18,601 bases of DNA from UBA2658 sp964617335 (lineage in GTDB: Bacteria; Bacillota; Clostridia; Oscillospirales; Oscillospiraceae), in assembly GCA_964617335.1 (NCBI GenBank), contig CAZTXG010000032.1, forward strand, positions 1 through 18,601, read 5' to 3'. The notes under the pieces are model-generated. The model had not been told where the DNA came from. It worked only from the letters and a program-made list of their open reading frames with translations, and ran no database searches. The stretch's first letter is position 1, and each line of letters opens with the position of its first letter. A program made the translations under genes and the position numbers. Below are positions 1-7,325 of the stretch, piece by piece.

Positions 1-77
1 ATACCATAGCCGCACAGCGGCGTTATGGTATATGCCATCAAATCTGTATGATATCTGTTTTCAGATATTATACCATA
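1..77. repeat. Nested inverted repeats built on ATACCATA
   Basis: ATACCATA at 1-8 pairs with TATGGTAT at 24-31. Between them GCCGC (9-13) pairs with GCGGC (17-21) around a 3-base loop, making a 13-bp hairpin with a 2-base bulge. TATGGTATA (24-32) can instead pair perfectly with TATACCATA (69-77), enclosing a third hairpin of ATATCTG (51-57) and CAGATAT (62-68) with a TTTT loop. The block lies just past the 3' end of the minus-strand metal-transport operon, so it may be part of its terminator. The window edge hides any T-run. A dispersed repeat element is the alternative. Confidence 0.4.
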
Positions 78-92
78 GGCACACATCACACA

Positions 93-869
93 CTAGTCTG
101 TAACCTTTTCGTCAGGAAAGGGGACTATAATAGGAATTCCCATATATTCGGTAATGTGAACGTGCATTTTATAAACTGTTTCAATATTCTCCGATGTCAT
201 AACCTCCAGCCCGCCGTAGGAAAAAAGCTTGGAGTCCTTTAGGAAAACAAAGCGGTCGCAATAGCGTATTGCCAGGTTAAGGTCGTGGATGACAATGGCG
301 ACACAAATGTTGTTTTCCCTTGCGATTTTCTTTACAGTCTGGAGAACTTCATGCTGGTTTCGGGGGTCTAGATTGCTTGTAGGCTCATCTAAAAGCAGAA
401 GCTTTGGCTCCTGAGCAAGGGCACGGGCAAGCATTACCTTTTGGGCCTCGCCTCCGGAAAGCTGGGAAACGTTTCTGAGGGCAAAGTCCTCAAGCTTCAT
501 TTTATGTATGATATCGCTTACAATCTGCCTGTCTTTTAAGTTTGCGTCCCACTTAATATAAGGCTTTCTTCCGAGGAGAATTGAATCGAACACAGTCATG
601 TTAATTGAAGAGCTGCTTTGGGGAACATAGGCAATGTTCTGGGCCATCACGGTTTTGCTCATTTTGTATACGTTTTTGCCGTCAACCATAACGGTGCCTT
701 CCTGGGGGGTGCAAATGCGGTCTATGCATTTTAAAAGGGTGCTTTTTCCCGCTCCGTTATTTCCAAGAACGGCTATGCATTCGTTTTGCTTTATATCAAA
801 GCTGATGTCCTCAAGAATTTTTCTTTCCGACTTATCATAAGAGAAACTTATATTATTAATTTCAACCAT
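93..869 (-). CDS. Iron-siderophore/heme/cobalamin-type ABC transporter ATPase
   Basis: This is the cytoplasmic ATPase of a FecCDE/BtuCDF-type importer (258 aa) and would power uptake through the neighbouring permease. Visible motifs are Walker A GNNGAGKST (36-44), the signature LSGGE (137-141), Walker B LLLLDEP ending in D161-E162, and the switch histidine H195 in VIHD. All are canonical, so two equivalent ATP sites are expected in a homodimer. The reading frame is open upstream to 935, but I chose the ATG at 869: the protein then begins MVEINNISFSY, as family members do, and the start overlaps the permease stop by 8 bases, suggesting coupled translation. It is the last gene of a three-gene operon. 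The ligand cannot be read from the sequence; ferric siderophore, heme and cobalamin are all possible. Confidence 0.93.
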   Translation of the reverse strand: MVEINNISFSYDKSERKILEDISFDIKQNECIAVLGNNGAGKSTLLKCIDRICTPQEGTVMVDGKNVYKMSKTVMAQNIAYVPQSSSSINMTVFDSILLGRKPYIKWDANLKDRQIVSDIIHKMKLEDFALRNVSQLSGGEAQKVMLARALAQEPKLLLLDEPTSNLDPRNQHEVLQTVKKIARENNICVAIVIHDLNLAIRYCDRFVFLKDSKLFSYGGLEVMTSENIETVYKMHVHITEYMGIPIIVPFPDEKVTD

Positions 870-1941
870 TGCTCTTAAACCCCCTAAACAGAAGATACAG
901 GAATAAAGGGGCGCCCAAAAAAGAGGTGATGGCACCGATTGGAAGGATGACGGGAGCTATTACAAGTCTTGCAAAGGTATCCGCAAGAATGAGCAGCAGG
1001 GCGCCTGCAACAGCAGAGCTGGGAATCAGATAGCGGTAGTCGTTACCCACAAATCTTCGCATAATATGGGGAGCCACAAGGCCAACAAAGCTTATAATTC
1101 CCACAAAAGATACGGCAACCGCCGATGCCAGAGAACAAATTCCAAGGCTTATCAGCATAACCCTTCTTGTGTTAACACCAAGGCTTTTTGCAGTGTCGGC
1201 CCCGCTTTCCATAGCATTGTAATTCCAGCGGTTAAGCAGAAAATACACAAGGGCAAGGAAAAGCACAATAGTTAAAATCAAAATCTCTTTCCAGCCTGCC
1301 GAACCAAGGTTTCCAAAGGTCCAGAATACCACGGAGCTGATTTTAGTTTCGTCGGCAAAATATTGAAGCAGAGTGCTTCCGCCGGAAAATAAGGAGCTTA
1401 GGGCAACACCGGCCAAAATTAACCCGCTGGGGCCCAAGTCCTTTTTAAACTGTGATAATAAAATGACCACAAGCGTTGACAGTGAGCCGAATATAAAGGC
1501 GCACAAGGTTACTATATAAGGATTGTTGATTGTTACCGCAGAGGCGGCAGAGTCAGAATTAACAACTCCGCCGCCGAACACAATGATGCCCAGAGCAGCG
1601 CCGAAGGCCGCCCCCTGAGACACGCCCAAGGTTGAGGCCGAGGCCAGAGGGTTTTGCAAAACGCACTGCATAACCGCACCGGAAACCGCCAAAACCGCTC
1701 CCACTACTATGGCTGCCGTCACTCGGGGCAGCCTTATATTCATAATTGTAATTTGAGATTGAGGGGAAGCCTTGCCGAAAAAGCTGTTGAATACCTCGGC
1801 TATGGGAATTTTCAATGAGCCGAAGCTTACGGCGAAAAGGCCCCCAATTATAGTGGCAATAAGGACTATTACAAAGGTAAGTTTTTTCCGCCTTATATAA
1901 GCCTCATAGTTTTCAAGTTGGTTAAGGTTTTTGTTTGCCAT
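862..1941 (-). CDS. FecCD/BtuC-family ABC transporter permease
   Basis: This is the membrane channel of the importer (359 aa), probably with about ten transmembrane helices as in BtuC. After a short charged N-terminus (YIRRKK) comes the first hydrophobic helix, then family landmarks: a RLPR motif near residue 70, a stretch containing QNPLASASTLGVSQGAAFGA near 95-115, and a GLVAPHIMRR motif near residue 290 that contacts the ATPase. The start at 1941 follows the binding-protein stop by only 2 bases and has GGGGAG just upstream. The 3' end overlaps the ATPase start. A FecCD-type permease fits import of iron-siderophore, heme, cobalamin or, more rarely, molybdate. Confidence 0.93.
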   Translation of the reverse strand: MANKNLNQLENYEAYIRRKKLTFVIVLIATIIGGLFAVSFGSLKIPIAEVFNSFFGKASPQSQITIMNIRLPRVTAAIVVGAVLAVSGAVMQCVLQNPLASASTLGVSQGAAFGAALGIIVFGGGVVNSDSAASAVTINNPYIVTLCAFIFGSLSTLVVILLSQFKKDLGPSGLILAGVALSSLFSGGSTLLQYFADETKISSVVFWTFGNLGSAGWKEILILTIVLFLALVYFLLNRWNYNAMESGADTAKSLGVNTRRVMLISLGICSLASAVAVSFVGIISFVGLVAPHIMRRFVGNDYRYLIPSSAVAGALLLILADTFARLVIAPVILPIGAITSFLGAPLFLYLLFRGFKSNG

Positions 1942-1943
1942 TA

Positions 1944-3047
1944 TTACTCCCCAAGCTCTATCTTGCCATAGCCTGACCCGGATTCGTTAAGAACCTTTAG
2001 ATAGTCATCGGTGCCAAGAAAGAATTTAAAAATTTCATTGGCCTTTTCCTCAAAGTTTATATCCTTAAACTCCTGAGGATAAAGAAGGCTTCCAACATAA
2101 TAGCTGTTGGCAATGGGAATTTCCACGTTTGAATAATAGCTTGTGGAGCTGGGATACTGGTAGACATCACCCTTTACAACAGCCTGAAGCTGATTATAAA
2201 AATCAGGCATAACAGAAAAGTCCTGCCGAACCAAAGCAACTCCGCCGTTATCAAGGAAGATGTACTGGGGGTTCCAGCCTAAAACCTGCTCCTTATCGAT
2301 AAGCACACCGCCAACAGTGTCGGAAATGCCGGTGGTAACATCATTTGCGGCTATGGCTTCGAACACCTGATATTTCGAGTAAACACCTTCGATTCCATGG
2401 GCACCTTTAAAGGTTGCGGCCGCTCCCAAAACAGAGGGCTTTCCCTCTTCGGGAACATCCGCGGTTCTCTTTGCTAAATCTTCAAGGCAGCCGTCTATAA
2501 AGCTTATAACTTCCTCGGCCCTGTCCTGAACAGAACAGACTTCAGCTATAAGGCGAAGGGCCTCTTCATAATCTTCCGCAAAAAGGGTACCCATGGCAAC
2601 AGCAACTGTGGGAACTCCGGTTTTGCTTTGAATTTCATCAGCCAGCTCTGAGGAGTATGAACAGAAAATAACATCAGGGGCAAGAGCGATTATCTGCTCA
2701 GGATAATAGTCTGTGGCACCGGCGGCATCTGTTCCTACAATGGGTAAGTCTGCCCAAAGGTCTTTATTGGCATAGGCATAGGCTGTAACAGGGCTTATAT
2801 CTCCAAAAGACATACTGCCGATTCCAACGGCCTTATCCGCAAGACCAAGATAGGTAATCATGCGGGGGGCATTGCCCAGAGGGACAATTTTTTCAACAGT
2901 TTTGGGTACTTCAACTGTGCGTCCTGTCATATCGGTAATTGTGATTGAAGCTTCACTATTATCCGCATCCTCCGTCTTGCTGCCGCAGCCGCTTAATACG
3001 CAGACTGCTAAAATAACAGTTAAAATAAGTATAAGAAATTTTTTCAT
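1944..3047 (-). CDS. Iron-siderophore-type ABC transporter substrate-binding lipoprotein
   Basis: This extracytoplasmic ligand-binding protein (367 aa) belongs to the FepB/BtuF/FhuD class. A signal peptide with a KK start and hydrophobic core ends in the lipobox LSGC with Cys21 as the lipidated residue. The mature part opens with ITITDMTGRTVEVPKTVEKI, the usual first strand of this class. It is followed by DVIFCSYSSELADEIQ and the long linker helix expected of two lobes joined by a rigid helix. The ATG at 3047 has AAAGGGAG upstream. First gene of the importer operon; its leader holds a marked inverted repeat. The ligand is unknown. Because a nickel-enzyme locus lies in the same window, nickel or a nickel chelate might be considered, but nothing in the protein shows this. 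Confidence 0.92.
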   Translation of the reverse strand: MKKFLILILTVILAVCVLSGCGSKTEDADNSEASITITDMTGRTVEVPKTVEKIVPLGNAPRMITYLGLADKAVGIGSMSFGDISPVTAYAYANKDLWADLPIVGTDAAGATDYYPEQIIALAPDVIFCSYSSELADEIQSKTGVPTVAVAMGTLFAEDYEEALRLIAEVCSVQDRAEEVISFIDGCLEDLAKRTADVPEEGKPSVLGAAATFKGAHGIEGVYSKYQVFEAIAANDVTTGISDTVGGVLIDKEQVLGWNPQYIFLDNGGVALVRQDFSVMPDFYNQLQAVVKGDVYQYPSSTSYYSNVEIPIANSYYVGSLLYPQEFKDINFEEKANEIFKFFLGTDDYLKVLNESGSGYGKIELGE

Positions 3048-3087
3048 TAAAACTTTCTCCCTTTTATAAAAATCAGTTTATTTTTCT

Positions 3088-3153
3088 GAATATCCCCTTG
3101 CCACTATATTTACACATCATTTTGCTCGCTTCAAGCCCCCTGGGGGGATATTC
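3088..3153 (-). promoter_or_regulatory. Structured leader with perfect 10-bp inverted repeat before the metal-uptake operon
   Basis: On the transcribed (minus) strand GAATATCCCC (3153 to 3144) is perfectly complementary to GGGGATATTC (3097 to 3088), with 46 bases between the arms. The first arm runs into CCCCCAGGGGG, which could form a competing local hairpin using the same C residues. A GCTT/GAGC stem lies inside. This resembles a closing P1 helix with an alternative fold, as in riboswitches, or a pair of operator half-sites. I could not match it to a known riboswitch; it lacks the landmarks of cobalamin, fluoride or NiCo aptamers. Confidence 0.45.
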
Positions 3154-3172
3154 TTAGTAAAATACTGCAAAA

Positions 3173-3201
3173 ACTATACTTTTATCTATTAATTGTGTTT
3201 A
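3173..3201 (-). promoter_or_regulatory. Candidate promoter of the metal-uptake operon
   Basis: On the minus strand TAAACA (-35, 4 of 6 consensus) and TATAGT (-10, 5 of 6; 3178 to 3173) are separated by 17 bases. Transcription would start near 3166 and give a leader of about 120 nt containing the inverted repeat at 3088-3153. This is a consensus match only. Confidence 0.35.
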
Positions 3202-3231
3202 AATCTGCCTTAAGCACGATTTTAAACTCTA

Positions 3232-3260
3232 TTGACAAAAGGCTGAACATTAAGTAGTCT
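3232..3260 (+). promoter_or_regulatory. Candidate promoter of the hydrolase operon
   Basis: A perfect -35 box TTGACA (3232-3237) is followed after 17 bases by TAGTCT (3255-3260), a weak -10 box. It lies about 85 bases before the hydrolase ATG in the divergent intergenic region. Apart from the two promoter candidates and the leader structure, I see nothing else in 3048-3344. Confidence 0.35.
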
Positions 3261-3344
3261 GTAAACAAAATTAAAGTGCCGCATAAAGCCTTATGCCAAT
3301 AAGCCGAAGGTCAAAAGCACTTGAGCCTTTATAAAGGGGTTTGT

Positions 3345-4283
3345 ATGAACAAAGCTGAAAAAGCCCTTCTTAAATTCTTCTCCAATATACTAACAGATGT
3401 AAAAAAACACTATAAAACTTATCGCTTGCTTTTAAATGTTTTTAACCCGGGGTTTGCCCAGGTTTACGGTGCCCTTGACCGGAAAATTATTGTTTCCGGC
3501 AGGGAGATTCCCCTGCGGGTTTTTCAGCCCGGATCCGCTAAAAAGCCCAAGGCTATGATTTTCTTTCACGGCGGCGGCTGGGTTACGGGAAATATCGACA
3601 CCTACACAAAAATATGCGCCATTATGGCCAAGCGCACAAAACATACCTTAGTATCTGTGGACTATCGCCTTGCGCCGGAAAATCCCTTTCCCGCGGGACT
3701 TGAAGACTGCTATAATGTGGCCAAAGAGCTTTTTAAAAAGCCTTATCTTTTAGGCTGCAAAGCAGAGGACATCACCTTGGCGGGAGACAGCGCCGGAGCA
3801 AATCTTGCGTCTGTTGTTTCCCTTATGGCCAGAGACAAGGCTGAGTTTTGGCCAAAAAAGCAGATTTTAATTTATCCCGCCACATACTTTGACCACGGAG
3901 AGGATTCACCATTTCCCTCGGTGCATCAGTATGGAAAAAGCCATCTTTTAACGGCGGAAAAAATACAAAATTATATGGATTTGTATGTCCCCAATACGGA
4001 GGACAGGCTAAGTCCCTATGTGTCGCCTTTATTGTCAGAAGATCTGTCAAATCAGCCCGAAACTCTTATTATAACGGCGGAATACGACCCCCTAAGGGAT
4101 GAGGGCGAGGCCTATGGGGAAAGGCTTAGGGAATTTGGAAATAAGGTGTGGATTCATAGGATGAAAGGCGCCTTGCACAATTTTCTTGCCTTGCGAAAAA
4201 AATCGGGTGCCGCTGCTCAGTGCTATAATGTTATGAATGGATTTTTACACGGCGAAAAAAACACTAAGGCGGATACGCTATGA
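3345..4283 (+). CDS. Alpha/beta hydrolase, hormone-sensitive-lipase-type carboxylesterase
   Basis: A 312-aa cytoplasmic esterase of the alpha/beta hydrolase fold-3 (HSL) family. It has the oxyanion-hole motif HGGGW (75-79) and the nucleophile elbow GDSAG (147-151) with Ser149. The probable acid is Asp248 in AEYDPLRDEG and the probable base is His278 in GALHNF, so the triad looks complete. YRLAPENPFPAGLED is also typical of the family. No signal peptide is visible. The ATG at 3345 was chosen because AAAGGGG sits 5 bases upstream; an in-frame TTG at 3321 lacks this. It is the first gene of a three-gene operon with an acyltransferase-like protein, so its natural ester may be a product or substrate of that neighbour. 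The substrate is unknown. Confidence 0.9.
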   Translation: MNKAEKALLKFFSNILTDVKKHYKTYRLLLNVFNPGFAQVYGALDRKIIVSGREIPLRVFQPGSAKKPKAMIFFHGGGWVTGNIDTYTKICAIMAKRTKHTLVSVDYRLAPENPFPAGLEDCYNVAKELFKKPYLLGCKAEDITLAGDSAGANLASVVSLMARDKAEFWPKKQILIYPATYFDHGEDSPFPSVHQYGKSHLLTAEKIQNYMDLYVPNTEDRLSPYVSPLLSEDLSNQPETLIITAEYDPLRDEGEAYGERLREFGNKVWIHRMKGALHNFLALRKKSGAAAQCYNVMNGFLHGEKNTKADTL

Positions 4284-4308
4284 GAAACAAAGGAGAGGCG
4301 GAAGATTT

Positions 4309-5559
4309 ATGAATAGTTTTGGGTATTCCGAATGGTCAAAACTCGACAATGCCTCTAAAATATTTCCTGCCACATGGAGCCATAAAGACCCTAAGGTTTT
4401 TAGGATTGCCTGCGAGCTTGAAGATGAGGTGAACCCGCAAATTCTTCAGACCGCTCTTGACGATGTTATAGAGGACATCCCCGTTTACAAATCCGTTTTA
4501 AGACGGGGAGTGTTTTGGCACTATCTTGAAAGAAGCAATATAAGACCCCTTGTGGAAGCCGAGGATACTACTGTGTGCGCTCCTATCTATACAGGACAAA
4601 AAGACAGGCTTTTGTTTCGTGTTTCATATTTCAAAAATAGAATTAATATTGAGGTGTTCCACGCCCTGTCAGACGGTGCCGGCGCCATCTGCTTTTTTCA
4701 GACCCTTCTTATACGCTATATGAGTTTATGCTATAATATTGTGTGGGAAGCTTTGCCCAGAACAGCCCCCTTAAACGGTCTTATGGACGACAGCTTCATA
4801 AAGCATTATGTGGGCGGCAGCTTGAAAAGCGCGGGAGCGGGAAAAAGTGAAAAAGCCTATAGGATTCGGGGAACAAAGTTTCCTGATAAGAGAATGGGTC
4901 TTGTGGAAGGGGCAATGTCGGTTGAAAAGCTTCTTTGTGAGGCTCGAAGCCATAAGGTGAGCTTAACGGCTTTTCTGGCCTCCTTATTTATTTATTCCAT
5001 AGGTCAGGAAATGAACGCAAAGGGTAAAAAGCACCCTGTTGTTTTGAACATACCTGTCAATCTGCGGCAATATTACGAGTCGGTTACTGTGCGAAACTTC
5101 TTTGGCCTTGCCGCTATAAAATGCCGTCTTGATAAAGGCTCCGAAATTGATTCTATTATACATGATGTGGCCGAGGCTTTTAAAAAGACCTTGACAAGAG
5201 AGCGGCTGGATGCCAGAGCAAACAAATTAATTGCCCTTGAGCAAAACCCTTTGGCAAGGATAATTCCTCTGCCTATGAAAAACGGTATTATGCGGCTTTT
5301 TGCGAACAAGGCCCTTAAAAACACCACTTCTTCCATTTCTAACGTGGGTAAAATAAGTATGCCTGCAGAAACTTCCCCGTATATCCGCCAGTTTTCTGTG
5401 TGCATAAGCGCTTCAAGACCTCAAATGACCCTTTGCTCTTATGGGGACAGGCTTGTTGTGAGCATTGCCTCCCCCTTTAGAGAAACGGAAATACAAGGCT
5501 GCTTTTTCAGGCTTTTATCAAATTTAGGTATGGAAATTGAACTGTCATCAAGTATGTAG
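4309..5559 (+). CDS. Condensation-domain/alcohol-acetyltransferase-like acyltransferase
   Basis: A 416-aa protein resembling the alcohol acetyltransferase/condensation superfamily, which transfers acyl groups from thioesters to hydroxyl or amino groups. The key motif HALSDG places the catalytic His at residue 118, with Asp122 and Gly123. The N-terminus has the NPQILQTALDDVIEDIPVYKSVLRR pattern split over residues 42-66: a first helix followed by an acceptor-side strand. A second half with VVLNIPVNLRQYY and a late NVGKI-type strand suggests the two-lobed fold. The open frame begins at 4237 inside the hydrolase, but the ATG at 4309 is preferred: it follows AGGAGAGG, clears the hydrolase stop by 25 bases, and gives a typical N-terminus. 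Donor and acceptor are unknown; no carrier-protein gene is nearby. Confidence 0.75.
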   Translation: MNSFGYSEWSKLDNASKIFPATWSHKDPKVFRIACELEDEVNPQILQTALDDVIEDIPVYKSVLRRGVFWHYLERSNIRPLVEAEDTTVCAPIYTGQKDRLLFRVSYFKNRINIEVFHALSDGAGAICFFQTLLIRYMSLCYNIVWEALPRTAPLNGLMDDSFIKHYVGGSLKSAGAGKSEKAYRIRGTKFPDKRMGLVEGAMSVEKLLCEARSHKVSLTAFLASLFIYSIGQEMNAKGKKHPVVLNIPVNLRQYYESVTVRNFFGLAAIKCRLDKGSEIDSIIHDVAEAFKKTLTRERLDARANKLIALEQNPLARIIPLPMKNGIMRLFANKALKNTTSSISNVGKISMPAETSPYIRQFSVCISASRPQMTLCSYGDRLVVSIASPFRETEIQGCFFRLLSNLGMEIELSSSM

Positions 5560-5574
5560 CCGGGAGGAATAAAA

Positions 5575-6243
5575 ATGCTTTATTGTCCCCAATGCGAGGT
5601 TTATATCCGCGGCAAGGCGGAAAGATGTGTGCTCTGCCAAAGCTGTCTTGAGCCTTCCGATAAAAATTGTGGAGATGAGGAGGTTTTTCCGGAAATACCT
5701 CCGGCCTTTGAAGCTCATTTGGCCCTGCGTATACTGGTTTTTATAACCTTTGTAGCCATTGCGGGAAGCTTTTCCCTCCGCATGATTTTTCCAACAGCTA
5801 TAAACTGGCCCGTGTTTGTGGCCTTTGGCCTTGTGAGCCTATGGCTGGGGCTTATTGTCATACTTCGCAAGAGGCATAATATCCCAAAGGCGATTGTCTG
5901 GCAGGTCAGCCTTGTAAGCCTGCTTTCGCTTTTTTGGGATTGGCAAACTGGCTGGCACGGCTGGTCTTTGGATTATGTGATTCCCGCAATCTGTGTCACA
6001 GCCGAGCTGCTCATGTATATAAGTGCGAAAATCATGAAGCTTGGCCCCAGAGATTATATAATTTACGCCTTGCTAGGTGCAATCTTCGGCATTTTGCCCA
6101 TTGCTTTTATACTATTTAATTGGATTCATGTTCTTTATCCCTCGGTTATCTGCGTCACCGTCAGCATAAGCTTTCTTGCAGGTATTTTTATCTTTCAGGG
6201 AAAAGACATACGATATGAGTGGAATAAAAGAATGCATATTTAA
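5575..6243 (+). CDS. Zinc-ribbon membrane protein, DUF6320-like
   Basis: A 222-aa protein with an N-terminal zinc ribbon: CPQC at residues 4-7 and CVLC at 18-21, with a further Cys24. It is followed by about six hydrophobic segments, near residues 48-66, 73-95, 104-122, 134-152, 162-180 and 188-208. I recognise the pattern as that of DUF6320 proteins; no biochemical function is established to my knowledge. The ATG has GGGAGG about 9 bases upstream and starts 15 bases after the acyltransferase stop, so the three genes should share a transcript. The ribbon would face the cytoplasm and could recruit the acyltransferase or hydrolase to the membrane, which is inference. Confidence 0.75.
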   Translation: MLYCPQCEVYIRGKAERCVLCQSCLEPSDKNCGDEEVFPEIPPAFEAHLALRILVFITFVAIAGSFSLRMIFPTAINWPVFVAFGLVSLWLGLIVILRKRHNIPKAIVWQVSLVSLLSLFWDWQTGWHGWSLDYVIPAICVTAELLMYISAKIMKLGPRDYIIYALLGAIFGILPIAFILFNWIHVLYPSVICVTVSISFLAGIFIFQGKDIRYEWNKRMHI

Positions 6244-6261
6244 AGCCGCGATATAAGAAAA

Positions 6262-6310
6262 AAGCAGCTTCTCCTGTTTTAAAATACAGAGGAAGCTGCT
6301 TACTTTTTTA
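6262..6310 (+). terminator. Rho-independent terminator, probably bidirectional
   Basis: A 16-bp stem with two mismatches pairs 6262-6277 (starting AAGCAGCTTC) with 6286-6301 (ending GAAGCTGCTT), followed by a run of six T at 6304-6309. An A-rich tract at 6257-6263 would give a U tract on the other strand. It can therefore end both the hydrolase operon (stop at 6243) and the convergent exonuclease gene (stop at 6382). Confidence 0.85.
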
Positions 6311-6381
6311 AGTTTTTACCATAGGCTTGCGCCTTAAAAATACATTAGGTTTTATACCCTTTTCCAAAAAAAGTCCTAGCT

Positions 6382-7149
6382 CTATTGGGGCGACAAGGCC
6401 TTTGCGCACTCCTCAAGAAGCTCTGCCGTTGCATAGACATCAGGCAGGGCCCTGTGGGCAGTTGGGACCTGTATATTCAAATGCTTTTTCATAGAGGAAA
6501 GACTGTGGCTTTGCAAATCTGGAAAGGCCTTTTTGCAAAGAGCCAGGGTATCTATAACAAAATTTGAAAGGCTCTCTCCCCCTTCTTTAAAAGCAGCTTT
6601 AAGAAAACCCATGTCAAAGGGGGCGTTGTGGGCGGCTATGGGGGTTTCCCCTAAAAACTCCCGTATGCTCGGCAGAAATTCTTCAATGCTGGGAGCGTCC
6701 GCAACCATTTGGTTTGATATGTTGTTTATCTTTTCCGCTTCAATAGGTATGCCGCAGCCGGGATTTATAAGGCTTACAAGGCTTTCTTTTTCCCTGCCCA
6801 TAACATATTTCACAGCGGCAAACTCCACTATCCTGTCCTTTTGAGGGGATAGTCCCGTGGTTTCAAGGTCAAGAACAATGTATTCCTCCGGCAGCCTGTA
6901 AAAGCCTGTTTGCATATCTTTTAAATATTCGGCATTTATGCAGTGGAAGCTGCCGCCAAGGCTTATGACCAAAGCGCCGGAGTCTGAATAGCCTTCAACA
7001 GAGCAAAGACTAGGCTTTTCAGCATATACTCCAGTGTAATAAAACTGCTTTACATAGTTTTGCGTTCTTGGCACCAGAAATAACTTTTTTAAAAATTGCA
7101 GCTTTTCCTCCCCAGAGGAAAACCTTGTCCAATCTTTCGGCTCTATCAT
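6382..7149 (-). CDS. DEDDh-family 3'-5' exonuclease (DnaQ/PolC epsilon type)
   Basis: A 255-aa protein whose C-terminal part (about 90-255) is a DnaQ-type exonuclease domain. Exo I is VLDLETTG with Asp94 and Glu96. Exo II is AHNAPFD with Asp179. Exo III is AHRALPD with His232 and Asp237. All five DEDDh residues are present, so two-metal-ion hydrolysis of a nucleic-acid 3' end is expected. The first 90 residues are not part of the exonuclease domain and I do not recognise them. The ATG at 7149 has AAGGA six bases upstream. It is a single gene, divergent from the serpin. Roles in DNA repair or RNA trimming are both possible; it is too short to be PolC itself. Confidence 0.88.
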   Translation of the reverse strand: MIEPKDWTRFSSGEEKLQFLKKLFLVPRTQNYVKQFYYTGVYAEKPSLCSVEGYSDSGALVISLGGSFHCINAEYLKDMQTGFYRLPEEYIVLDLETTGLSPQKDRIVEFAAVKYVMGREKESLVSLINPGCGIPIEAEKINNISNQMVADAPSIEEFLPSIREFLGETPIAAHNAPFDMGFLKAAFKEGGESLSNFVIDTLALCKKAFPDLQSHSLSSMKKHLNIQVPTAHRALPDVYATAELLEECAKALSPQ

Positions 7150-7211
7150 AAGCTGTCCTTCCCAAATCCATATATGTTTTTCTTGCCGTATCTGCTTTAT
7201 ACCACAGGCAT

Positions 7212-7240
7212 AGTATCTGACAGATTGACCCCCTTGTCAA
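7212..7240 (-). promoter_or_regulatory. Candidate promoter of the exonuclease gene
   Basis: On the minus strand a perfect TTGACA (7240 to 7235) is separated by 17 bases from GATACT (7217 to 7212), a 4-of-6 match to the -10 box. It lies about 63 bases upstream of the exonuclease ATG. A second TTGACA on the plus strand at 7256-7261, toward the serpin, has no convincing -10 box. Confidence 0.35.
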
Positions 7241-7325
7241 GAAGTCCGGCGCATTTTGACATACTTGCCGGAACAAAGGGCTGCCTTTTTTCGTCAGAAG
7301 ATAAACCGTCAAAAGGAGGCAGCGC

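Noticed and set aside
870..935. N-terminal extension of the siderophore-type ATPase
   Set aside because: It would overlap the permease by about 70 bases and adds an atypical sequence; the ATG at 869 gives the usual family N-terminus.
3048..3344. Cobalamin riboswitch before the BtuF-like gene
   Set aside because: Looked for because of the transporter class; the conserved B12-box and core motifs are not present.
4237..4308. N-terminal extension of the acyltransferase-like protein
   Set aside because: It overlaps the hydrolase gene and is basic and atypical; AGGAGAGG before the ATG at 4309 marks a better start.
7256..7284. Plus-strand promoter for the serpin using TTGACA at 7256
   Set aside because: At 16-18 bases spacing the sequence is GC-rich and has no -10 box.
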